A stretch of DNA of 64,000 nt from Rhynochetos jubatus (taxonomy: Eukaryota > Chordata > Aves > Eurypygiformes > Rhynochetidae): assembly GCA_027574665.1 (NCBI GenBank), contig CM050648.1, positions 42,565,700 through 42,629,699 of the forward strand, written 5' to 3'. The position numbers were made by a program, and so were the translations under genes. The stretch's first letter is position 1. The number at the start of each line of letters is the position of its first letter. This document shows, one piece after another, positions 61,301-64,000 of this stretch. The notes under the pieces were generated by a model. It made no database searches, was not told the DNA's origin, and saw only the letters and a program-made list of their open reading frames with translations.

Positions 61301-61582
61301 GAAAATTACATCTACGTGGAACATAAAACATTAGTATTTTTGATACCCGGTACATGAAAGGTTTTATGTGAACACAAGTTTTAACAAAAAGACACGCAGA
61401 TACAGTTAACAGTTTTCCTCATCTTTTTACCTGTCCTCTAGCAAAAGTGATCAGGCTGTTTCTCGAGTTAAGCCATCGTTTCCCGGAGTCACCCTTTTCT
61501 CCCTGTATACAAAGATAGGCCTCACCAGTGGCATCTGCTTTCTTCAAGTCTCCCGTGTGCAAATGGATTGCATATTCCACAA
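8317..61582 (-). CDS. Multi-PLAT-domain protein, C-terminal part of gene (RP1 long form or LOXHD1-like)
   Basis: Gene-level entry joining 22 exons listed separately. In transcript order they are 61582-61431, 57792-57714, 57419-57288, 56841-56660, 55623-55537, 52611-52479, 51167-51028, 45957-45705, 39920-39679, 37220-37094, 35136-34988, 24373-24166, 22534-22475, 22169-21991, 21442-21220, 18356-18202, 18072-17997, 15793-15715, 15492-15210, 13606-13528, 9962-9887 and 8386-8317. All introns are GT-AG, phases match at every junction, and the sum is 3,164 nt. The product has eight tandem PLAT/LH2 beta-sandwich domains. The best ones show the hallmarks GAGTDANV, a VD.F first-half/second-half border, GW(F/Y)L(E/D)K and [16 protein letters not shown] domains mediate membrane or protein contacts. 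Long PLAT arrays are known in LOXHD1 (stereocilia) and, as I recall, in a long RP1 isoform (photoreceptor cilium). The divergence between domains makes me favour RP1, but the deciding N-terminus is outside the window. Family call firm, orthology open. Confidence 0.9.
8387..9886. other. Intron without recognised features
   Basis: Intron between the last two coding exons. AT-rich with short chance open frames only; no repeat family recognised. Confidence 0.6.
9887..9962 (-). CDS. PLAT gene exon (PLAT 8, GWFLEK segment)
   Basis: A 76-nt exon, phase 1 in and phase 2 out, acceptor TTCTACAG and donor GTCAGT. It encodes [10 protein letters not shown], the most conserved stretch of a PLAT domain, then a strand ending in CFSCN. 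The Arg after it is split by the intron. The same phase 1/phase 2 pattern occurs at 15715-15793 in PLAT 7, so these two exons are paralogous. Confidence 0.95.
9963..12238. other. Intronic sequence, AT-rich, with one local duplication
   Basis: No exon or repeat family recognised apart from the imperfect tandem duplication at 10894-10958. The LTR at 12239 interrupts the same intron. Confidence 0.6.
10894..10958 (+). repeat. Imperfect tandem duplication, two units of 31-34 bp
   Basis: Two adjacent copies share TAAGTAGGATAAAA and end in ATAAAAATATTT. They differ by small insertions. Non-coding and intronic. Confidence 0.7.
12239..12987 (-). mobile_element. Avian ERV solo LTR, minus orientation
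   Basis: The plus-strand left end begins TGTTGTCGTGGTTTAACC, which is the reverse complement of a typical avian LTR 3' end (GGTTAAACCAC). Read on the minus strand it has a U3-like region with AACTGACCGAAGGGGTATTTCATAC and the palindromic TGAGCACGTCATGCTCAGTA block before a degenerate TATA box (ACATAAG). No internal retroviral coding sequence lies on either side, so it is a solo LTR. It contains a short CA repeat near its left end. It is the same family and orientation as the copy at 63273-64000. Boundaries are approximate, the high-coordinate one especially. Confidence 0.8.
13528..13606 (-). CDS. PLAT gene exon (PLAT 8, second-half start)
   Basis: A 79-nt exon, phase 0 in, phase 1 out; acceptor TATTAAAG, donor GTGAGT. 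It encodes [14 protein letters not shown] and [10 protein letters not shown], matching the PLAT pattern of a VD.F strand followed by the I.IGHD.(G) strand. It joins in frame to FERGK of 15210-15492 and to ASGWFLEK of 9887-9962, together forming a canonical domain. The exon at 57714-57792 has the same length and phases in PLAT 1. Confidence 0.94.
13607..15209. other. Intron without recognised features
   Basis: AT-rich intron; no family resemblance in any open frame. Confidence 0.6.
15210..15492 (-). CDS. PLAT gene exon bridging PLAT 7 end and PLAT 8 start
   Basis: A 283-nt exon, phase 2 in, phase 0 out, acceptor GTTTTTCAG and donor GTGAGT. The first half ([12 protein letters not shown]) closes PLAT 7 and matches the EDDGEI.REL-type ending of PLAT domains. 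A polar linker of about 25 residues follows. The second half ([20 protein letters not shown], then HIILFG) is the most canonical domain start in the window, ending FERGK. It is the only exon here that spans a domain boundary; elsewhere a phase-1 intron separates neighbouring domains, which implies intron loss at this border. Confidence 0.95.
15715..15793 (-). CDS. PLAT gene exon (PLAT 7, second-half segment)
   Basis: A 79-nt exon, phase 1 in, phase 2 out; acceptor TTCGTAG, donor GTAAGT. It encodes [13 protein letters not shown] and YVFEVN, equivalent to the GWFLEK..I..... Y.F.CN segment of PLAT 8. The conserved GW is replaced by CK, so this domain has lost the usual surface Trp. Phases join it to 17997-18072 and 15210-15492. 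Confidence 0.9.
15794..17996. other. Intron without recognised gene
   Basis: No exon or repeat family recognised. The plus-strand open frame at 16341-16745 (134 codons) has no recognisable domain. A frame continuing past the donor of the next exon (17929-17996) is discussed under findings. Confidence 0.55.
17997..18072 (-). CDS. PLAT gene exon (PLAT 7, VDAVELGEL strand)
   Basis: A 76-nt exon, phase 0 in, phase 1 out; acceptor ATTGTAG, donor GTAAAG. It encodes [18 protein letters not shown], the strand pair that normally reads VDVF.I.A.DLG.L.K. A second AG eight bases inside the exon (TTTCTAG) would shift the frame, so the upstream AG is chosen. The intron before it (18073-18201) is only 129 nt. 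Confidence 0.9.
18202..18356 (-). CDS. PLAT gene exon (PLAT 7, first half)
   Basis: A 155-nt exon, phase 1 in, phase 0 out; acceptor TTTTGCAG, donor GTACTC. It encodes [11 protein letters not shown] then [18 protein letters not shown], matching the Y.V.V.TG... V.I..G..GDTG.R.L signature of a PLAT start. The GTDAN calcium-loop motif is replaced by SERNLV, so metal binding of this type is probably lost. Confidence 0.93.
18488..18515 (+). repeat. 10-bp tandem repeat, nearly three units
   Basis: Unit AGTAGTGAAT repeated almost three times. Confidence 0.85.
19248..19281 (+). repeat. (GA)n microsatellite
   Basis: GA dinucleotide run with one AAA interruption near its left side. Confidence 0.9.
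21220..21442 (-). CDS. PLAT gene exon (PLAT 6, second half, divergent)
   Basis: A 223-nt exon, phase 0 in, phase 1 out; acceptor TTCCTAG, donor GTAGGT. It encodes [11 protein letters not shown], a longer loop, then [13 protein letters not shown]. In place of the normal GWFLEK and CNRW motifs only the order of hydrophobic strands and the FP..W pattern remain. Like 45705-45957 and 24166-24373 it covers the whole second half of a domain in one exon. Assignment to PLAT rests on position, length and phases more than on motifs. Confidence 0.85.
21443..21990. other. Intron without recognised features
   Basis: AT-rich intron; nothing recognised. Confidence 0.6.
21991..22169 (-). CDS. PLAT gene exon (PLAT 6, first half, divergent)
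   Basis: A 179-nt exon, phase 1 in, phase 0 out; acceptor TTTTGTTCAG, donor GTAAAA. It encodes [14 protein letters not shown], then [15 protein letters not shown], which follows the PLAT first-half pattern (Y.V...T, hydrophobic strand, YG..G.S). The TG and GTDAN elements are absent. With the next exon it forms the most divergent domain of the array. The donor GAT/GTAAAATA is acceptable but not strong. Confidence 0.85.
22475..22534 (-). CDS. Predicted 60-nt linker exon between PLAT 5 and PLAT 6
   Basis: A 60-nt segment with acceptor TTTTTAATTAG and donor GTATAG, phase 1 on both sides, open throughout. It encodes the polar linker [19 protein letters not shown]. Because it is symmetric it can be included or skipped without changing frame. 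Both outcomes join ...LNAT to GRWRIYF correctly. It has no PLAT motif, so its support is splice sites, phase and position only. It could be a cassette exon or a chance match. Confidence 0.55.
22535..24165. other. Intron without recognised features
   Basis: No exon or repeat family recognised with confidence. A short motif near 22870-22920 (GATTTCAGTGGGA) resembles old amniote repeats but is too short to assign. Confidence 0.55.
24166..24373 (-). CDS. PLAT gene exon (PLAT 5, whole second half)
   Basis: A 208-nt exon, phase 0 in, phase 1 out; acceptor TTTTTTCAG, donor GTCAAT. It encodes [20 protein letters not shown], then [11 protein letters not shown] and a strand ending AQTWL. These are clear PLAT motifs: VD.F..EA.D.G.L, (G)W.LEK.I and the late W. 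The late loop reads [10 protein letters not shown] instead of the acidic EDDGEI. It carries in one exon what PLAT 1, 2, 7 and 8 split between two or three exons. Confidence 0.95.
29531..29607 (+). repeat. (CAAAA)n / CAAA-rich simple repeat
   Basis: Built of CAAA, CAAGAA and five-base CAAAA units; the last 25 bases are a regular CAAAA array. Confidence 0.85.
32426..32470 (+). repeat. Perfect tandem duplication, period 24 bp
   Basis: TGAATTAATAATTTCATACG followed by C occurs at 32426-32446 and again, identically, at 32450-32470, separated by TGG. Recent-looking, non-coding. Confidence 0.95.
34988..35136 (-). CDS. PLAT gene exon (PLAT 5, first half)
   Basis: A 149-nt exon, phase 1 in, phase 0 out; acceptor TTCCCAACAG, donor GTATGC. 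It encodes [33 protein letters not shown], then FTKGK. This is a canonical PLAT start with the GTDAD calcium-type loop and GDTG turn preserved. It joins in frame to VDIFQVEA at 24373. Confidence 0.95.
35735..36071 (+). mobile_element. CR1 LINE 3' fragment, plus strand
   Basis: It reads in order through familiar CR1 3'-end sequence: ATCTAAAGGG(C/T)GGGTGTCA, the CTGCCCAGAGAGGTTGTGGA block, the GGACTAGATGATCTCCAGAG block and a terminal ATTCTGTGATTCTGTGA octamer repeat. The stretch encodes the last part of CR1 ORF2 and its 3'UTR; the 5' part is missing, as in most CR1 copies. Lies in the intron between PLAT 4 and PLAT 5 exons, opposite to the host gene. Confidence 0.93.
36072..37093. other. Intronic sequence with a poly-A run
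   Basis: Contains 19 consecutive A at 36294-36312; otherwise nothing recognised. Confidence 0.6.
37094..37220 (-). CDS. PLAT gene exon (PLAT 4, second half end)
   Basis: A 127-nt exon, phase 0 in, phase 1 out; acceptor TTTGCTAAG, donor GTTTGT. It encodes [20 protein letters not shown], then [13 protein letters not shown]. This matches the FPCNRW...EDDG.I.RELP ending of PLAT domains, but the Trp after CRN is Phe. A proline-containing linker leads to PLAT 5. Its length and phases correspond to 52479-52611 in PLAT 2. Confidence 0.93.
37221..39678. other. Intron without recognised features
   Basis: AT-rich intron; short chance frames only. Confidence 0.6.
39679..39920 (-). CDS. PLAT gene exon (PLAT 4, first half and middle strand)
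   Basis: A 242-nt exon, phase 1 in, phase 0 out; acceptor TTTCAACAG, donor GTAAAA. It encodes [34 protein letters not shown], then a long middle part ([20 protein letters not shown]). First half and middle strand pair, separate exons in PLAT 1 and 2, are fused here. The GTDAN loop is replaced by a Ser-rich stretch, and GW becomes ETWH. This indicates a moderately divergent domain. Confidence 0.92.
39921..41639. other. Intronic sequence without recognised features
   Basis: First part of the intron between PLAT 3 and PLAT 4. Nothing recognised before the CR1 remnants. Confidence 0.55.
41640..42290 (-). mobile_element. Ancient CR1-type LINE remnant, minus orientation
   Basis: Degraded but collinear matches to conserved amniote CR1 sequence in reverse: TTTGTCTGTTAGCTTAAATA, then ATTCCAGCTTGAA followed by TCCTTC, then GAGACCACAATTCCACACAG and TATTCCCAG-like pieces in expected order. 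Identity is far lower than for the copy at 42766-44024, so it is an old insertion. Ends are approximate and it may continue to about 42500. Confidence 0.6.
42766..44024 (-). mobile_element. CR1 LINE, 5'-truncated, minus strand
   Basis: On the minus strand this reads through the C-terminal part of CR1 ORF2 and the 3'UTR. Reverse-transcriptase pieces are visible at about 43750-44020 ([20 protein letters not shown], containing the RT motif YLDLSKAFD), broken by stops and frameshifts. The 3' end carries the TTCTATG(G/A)-type terminal repeat at about 42766-42785. About 1.26 kb, no longer able to encode an intact protein. Same strand as the host gene, in the intron between PLAT 3 and PLAT 4. Confidence 0.93.
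44025..45704. other. Intronic sequence with a poly-A run
   Basis: Contains a 17-A run at 45655-45671, about 35 bp beyond the donor of the neighbouring exon. Nothing else recognised. Confidence 0.6.
45705..45957 (-). CDS. PLAT gene exon (PLAT 3, whole second half)
   Basis: A 253-nt exon, phase 0 in, phase 1 out; acceptor TTACCTTCTCAG, donor GTAAGG. It encodes [36 protein letters not shown], then [20 protein letters not shown]. This contains all second-half PLAT landmarks: A.DLG.L.KV, GAGW.LD.I.I, and C..WLD. Like 24166-24373, it is a single undivided second-half exon. Confidence 0.96.
45958..47919. other. Intronic sequence without recognised features
   Basis: Chance open frames only on both strands. 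Confidence 0.55.
47920..48960 (-). mobile_element. Ancient CR1-type LINE remnant, minus orientation
   Basis: Reads on the plus strand as the reverse complement of a widespread amniote CR1 subfamily. It has GATCCATCTAGCACAGTATC at the 3' end of the element, then CCTTTTGTTTTGAACCTGCC, and farther on GAATTTCATCTGCCATTTTA followed by CCCAGTCACTC. The pieces keep the expected order over about 1 kb, with many substitutions and small gaps. Old, non-coding copy; ends approximate. Confidence 0.7.
48961..51027. other. Intronic sequence with a long poly-A run
   Basis: Holds a 30-A homopolymer (49289-49318). No gene or repeat family recognised in the rest. Confidence 0.55.
49289..49318 (+). repeat. 30-bp poly-A homopolymer
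   Basis: Thirty consecutive A, followed at once by the GC-rich TGCGGGGGAGGG. Confidence 0.9.
51028..51167 (-). CDS. PLAT gene exon (PLAT 3, first half)
   Basis: A 140-nt exon, phase 1 in, phase 0 out; acceptor TTTTTCATGACAG, donor GTTAGT. It encodes [32 protein letters not shown], then YFEKGR. This is a canonical PLAT start with the intact GTDAD loop and a typical FEKG end before the phase-0 intron. A GGAG three bases inside the exon would also serve as acceptor with the same phase, removing one residue; CAG is preferred. Confidence 0.95.
51168..52478. other. Intron without recognised features
   Basis: Nothing recognised. Confidence 0.6.
52479..52611 (-). CDS. PLAT gene exon (PLAT 2, end)
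   Basis: A 133-nt exon, phase 0 in, phase 1 out; acceptor CTGCCTGCAG, donor GTATGT. It encodes [20 protein letters not shown], then [18 protein letters not shown]. The pattern D..T..E..F...(W)L.GEDG...TEL is that of the PLAT C-terminal part, with the conserved Trp replaced by Cys. A proline-containing linker (RPDKPPLR) leads to PLAT 3. Confidence 0.93.
52612..55144. other. Intronic sequence without recognised features
   Basis: AT-rich sequence with chance open frames only, up to the LTR fragment. Confidence 0.55.
55145..55440 (+). mobile_element. Avian ERV LTR 3' fragment, plus orientation
   Basis: It matches from memory the 3' half of a common avian LTR: GGTGTTTTAAGATTTGGTTT, a GATAAAT polyadenylation-type segment, and the end GGTGGGCACCTGGCAACCAG followed by GGGTCAACCCACCACA. 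The 5' half, which would begin TGTGGTGGGTTGACC, is missing or unrecognisable. It lies about 100 bp from the exon at 55537-55623. Confidence 0.75.
55537..55623 (-). CDS. PLAT gene exon (PLAT 2, middle strands)
   Basis: An 87-nt exon, phase 0 on both sides; acceptor TTCTAATAG, donor GTATTC. It encodes [16 protein letters not shown], then a Gly/Cys-rich turn and GIKLHK. It corresponds to the VD.F...DLG.L.K strand pair of other domains but lacks the GW motif. Its phase 0/0 boundaries differ from the 0/1 pattern of its counterparts. Support comes from splice sites and exact phase fit to both neighbours. Confidence 0.87.
55624..56659. other. Intron without recognised features
   Basis: Nothing recognised. 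Confidence 0.6.
56660..56841 (-). CDS. PLAT gene exon (PLAT 2, first half)
   Basis: A 182-nt exon, phase 1 in, phase 0 out; acceptor TTTTCTTTGCAG, donor GTTGGT. It begins with an interdomain linker ([17 protein letters not shown]), then [20 protein letters not shown] and [11 protein letters not shown]. The hydrophobic strands and the FG..G.S turn fit a PLAT first half, but TG and GTDAN are replaced by [10 protein letters not shown] divergent domain. Confidence 0.9.
57288..57419 (-). CDS. PLAT gene exon (PLAT 1, end)
   Basis: A 132-nt exon, phase 1 in, phase 1 out; acceptor TTTTCAATCAG, donor GTAAGG. It encodes [12 protein letters not shown], a clear PLAT core motif, then [20 protein letters not shown]. 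The late CNRW is HNDW, and the acidic loop is basic (KSSKK). Joins to 57714-57792 with a split Asp codon. Confidence 0.95.
57714..57792 (-). CDS. PLAT gene exon (PLAT 1, middle strands)
   Basis: A 79-nt exon, phase 0 in, phase 1 out; acceptor TTCTACTGCAG, donor GTCAGA. It encodes [20 protein letters not shown] then FRGLKK, the VD.F.I.A..LG.L pair of strands. Same length and phases as 13528-13606 in PLAT 8, which supports both. Confidence 0.94.
57793..59253. other. Intronic sequence without recognised features
   Basis: Nothing recognised before the solo LTR. Confidence 0.55.
59254..60105 (+). mobile_element. Avian ERV solo LTR, plus orientation
   Basis: About 850 bp, GC-richer than the flanks. 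It has a recognisable avian LTR layout: TGTGGTGGGG at about 59261, a CTGGAGCAGGCTG...CTGCA.CCCATGGG-type internal part, then CTGTTTTGCACGTGACCATA, GGTGAGTGATC and the end GCTGAGCCTAAACCACAACA. TG...CA-like ends and short inverted termini (TGTGGTGG / CCACAACA) are visible. ATATT lies directly on both sides (59249-59253 and 60106-60110), a possible 5-bp target-site duplication. The 154-codon minus-strand frame inside it is not a gene. Inserted in the intron between the first two PLAT 1 exons. Confidence 0.8.
60106..61430. other. Intronic sequence with a short direct duplication
   Basis: TTTCCTTTTGAT(T/C)TGAAAT occurs twice, 24 bp apart, at about 60804-60847. Nothing else recognised. Confidence 0.6.
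61431..61582 (-). CDS. PLAT gene exon (PLAT 1, first half); first exon seen in window
   Basis: A 152-nt exon, phase 1 in, phase 0 out; acceptor TTTTTTCTGAAG, donor GTAAAA. It encodes [35 protein letters not shown], then FARGQ. This follows the PLAT start pattern (Y.I...TGD......T..AY..I.G..GDSG.R). The loop GTDAN reads ATGEA. It begins inside a codon, so at least one more coding exon lies upstream; none was found between 61583 and 64000. Confidence 0.94.
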
Positions 61583-63272
61583 CTTCAGAAAAAATACACA
61601 TACAAAAATTCAGCAGGAGAAAATGCACCTTGTCTTCTGGCCCACCACCTGTGTTACATACCAATCCCTGGTAGAAACCATAGCAAATTTCATCTGAATC
61701 CCATACTGTGCCACAGAACAGGGAGCACAGGTCTATTCCATCCTGATGACATACCTAACCAAAACACATTCCTGCTGCATAACTCCTTGTTCAGCAATCT
61801 CCAGAAAACAGATTTGTTCTCCTTTGACACCACCCCCAGAAAAACATCACTACTGGCTGCTGCTTGGGGCACAGGATGTCCTATGTGCTACCCCATTCCC
61901 CTAATACCTTTGTAAGAAATACTTCATGTTTATATGCTATTTGAAAACTCTTAAGTCCTGCCCTCTCATATCTCTTTGTTCCTTCCTTCCCTCTGTGCGT
62001 ATAATTTTCTCCTTGAAGTGAAATGGGAGCTTAAACTTATAAAATTACTGAGAAGAAATCTGGGACCTGATTGTCTTAAGCTTTAAAGTCATGTAATTAT
62101 CTCCCAATGAATGAACACAACAGAACCATGAAGCTTTCTCACTAGTCAGACCATAATACTATTAAAATGTTCTTGAAGTTAAAACACGTTTATGTGACAC
62201 AGAAATAATTAAAAATTCTTTCATCAGCTTTAATATGTAAGTAGAAAAACCCCTTCATACTTTGTTTCAGCCTCCAAAGAACCTCCCATGTACTCTGTAA
62301 TAACCCACAAATACAGATCAGATAAGTGAAATTTGGGTTTAAGGGAAAGCATTCCTCAAGTTCTCAGCCGTGGTCATAGCACAGCAATTACTGTGGCCAT
62401 GGCCACTATGTGGACCTTCTGCTTCCTTGCCTCTTTATGACACCATATACAGGAGAGTGATGCAGATGAGATCAGATTGCATTCATTCCAAAGAAACTTC
62501 ATGGAACACTCCTACGTCTGTTTTTCAAATGACCTATTTTAGCCCCTGAGTTTATCATGGAAACAAAGGAACACTTAAACAGAAGCCGGTCACAATCTCA
62601 ATATTAATGGTTATTTGCATCATTTTAACAAGGAGCCCAGGAAAAATAAGAAGTAGGCTGGGGGGGGAGGGGGTGGCTTTTTGGTTTGTTTGTGGGGTTT
62701 GATTTGGGTTTTTTCCCCTGGTGGTGTAAATCTGCTCTTACTTAGATTACAGCAATAAATCTGTGCTCATTTGTATAATGCTGCTGCTCTCACTTCAGGC
62801 ATCTAACTTTGGTGGTCTAAACTTAGATGGTCTGAATGTTCCTCTGCTTTCAACCACAAGCAGCATTACTTCGGCCTAATAAAAAAAGCTATCTTGCAGA
62901 AACAGAGGTTTGTAAAACACACCTTTCTAATATTTTTCAGGAGGAAATCATTTTTATCCACTGTAAAATGCAAAATCACATTCAGGATATGAGTAATAAT
63001 GAACATGTACCAAGAATGTATTCAAGAACGCATATATTATCTCTTGAACTTCTTCATCACAAACTTCAAGGCTGAACTATTTTTTTTTTAAAGGACTGAG
63101 CACCCTTAAAATCCAACATCTTACCATTACTGAGCTAGCTTTGACTACTCTGAACTATTCAGCGCCAACTCCCACAGCCTTCATCACTGGCACAGTCAAG
63201 CAGATATGGACAACATCTAGACTATGTCACAGTTACGTACTGTAGAAAGTCTTCCAGCTTCACTCTGCCTCT
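61583..63272. other. Intron (5' side of first seen exon), no exon found
   Basis: No PLAT or doublecortin-like exon was recognised. A G-rich/T-rich tract lies at 62660-62715. Upstream coding exons are presumably beyond 64000. Confidence 0.55.
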
Positions 63273-64000
63273 TGTTCTGCTGTGGTTTAACTCCAGCTAG
63301 CAAAATAACACGCAGCTGCTCTCATAGGTTCCTCCCCCTCTCCTTCAGCAGAGGGGGAGAATCAGAGGAAAAAGACAAGGAAGCTCGTAAAATTGAGATG
63401 AGAACTATTTACTAATTGAATATAATTTAATAATATAAAGTCAATATAGTCAAATACTACTAATAATAATTAATATAATAGAAAATAAAACATACGATGC
63501 AATTGGTCACCACCCGCTGACCGATACACAGCCAGGTCCTAGGAGTGAGTCAGAGCAAGAGAACCTGAGAGCTGCAGCCCGGGAGCAATCGCAGCAGAGT
63601 CCGAGCGAACCCTTTCAGCGACAGCACGACCAGGAAAACTAACAAATCCACCAATTAACTCCTGAACGAGCCAGCACAGGAGTTAGCAAAGCAGCTAACA
63701 GAGTTAGAGAGAGTGTGAGAAAGTGAAAGTGCAGTGGCCCCCAAGCCCACTCCCTGCTTACGTACTGAGCATGACTCACTATGGAATGAAATACCCCTTT
63801 GGCCAGTTTGGGTCAGCTGTCTGAACTGTGTGTCCCCCCACTGCCAGTAGTGAGAGAGCTGGGAATGCAGCTGCAGTATCAGAAGCTGGGAAAGACCTTG
63901 AATTTGGTGCAAGCACTCCCCAGCACCAGCTAAAGAGACACCTTCTCAGTACTTTTCTCAGACTAAGTCCAGAAACCTAGCTTCAGACCAGCCACTATGA
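63273..64000 (-). mobile_element. Avian ERV LTR, minus orientation, cut by window end
   Basis: Same family as 12239-12987. It starts TGTTCTGCTGTGGTTTAACT, followed by the shared AATCAGAGGAAAAAGACAAG and AAAATTGAGAT.AGAACTATT segments, an AT-rich middle, and the shared GTTTGGGTCAGCTGTCTGAA block. The last bases (CCAGCCACTATGA) match the family's start region (CATAGTGGCTGG on the minus strand), so the element continues some tens of bases past the window. No proviral interior is visible on the low-coordinate side; the other side cannot be seen. Confidence 0.8.

Noticed and set aside
12239..64000. The two minus-strand LTRs as ends of a single provirus
   Set aside because: They are 51 kb apart with host coding exons and unrelated repeats between, and no gag, pol or env sequence.

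Overview
This window is vertebrate nuclear DNA and almost certainly avian. It is AT-rich, intron-dense sequence containing CR1 LINE fragments with bird-type 3' ends, avian-type ERV LTRs, and one CpG island at the left edge. No prokaryotic-style gene organisation, tRNA, rRNA or CRISPR array was seen.

The main content is one large gene on the minus strand. I reconstructed 22 coding exons from 61582 down to a stop codon at 8317-8319. Every exon is bounded by AG/GT, all splice phases agree, and together they encode about 1,053 residues. They form eight consecutive PLAT/LH2 (lipoxygenase-homology) domains ending in a natural C-terminus. The first exon seen begins in phase 1 inside the reading frame, so the N-terminal part lies beyond base 64000. 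Only two vertebrate families are known to me with long PLAT arrays: LOXHD1 (hair-cell stereocilia) and the long, PLAT-tailed form of RP1 (photoreceptor axoneme protein with N-terminal doublecortin domains). The strong divergence between the domains, and a CpG-island promoter just downstream rather than a convergent gene end, make me lean to RP1. The N-terminus that would decide is outside the window, so I leave the symbol blank.

Layout from left to right: 1-690, CpG island (probable promoter of a neighbouring gene); 691-8185, intergenic; 8186-8316, 3'UTR with an AATAAA candidate; 8317-24373, exons for PLAT 6, 7 and 8 and the second half of PLAT 5; 24374-34987, a 10.6 kb intron with no recognisable gene; 34988-61582, exons for PLAT 1-4 and the first half of PLAT 5; 61583-64000, intron, running into an LTR cut off by the window end. 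Mobile elements lie in the introns: two younger CR1 copies (35.7 and 42.8 kb), two ancient CR1 remnants (41.6 and 47.9 kb), two same-family minus-strand LTRs (12.2 and 63.3 kb), a solo LTR (59.3 kb) and an LTR fragment (55.1 kb).

The exon organisation is modular. Each PLAT unit is entered by a phase-1 intron and divided in the middle by a phase-0 intron, as expected if the array grew by duplication of symmetric exon blocks. Variations (fused second-half exons, a 60-nt linker exon, divergent domains) mark later changes.
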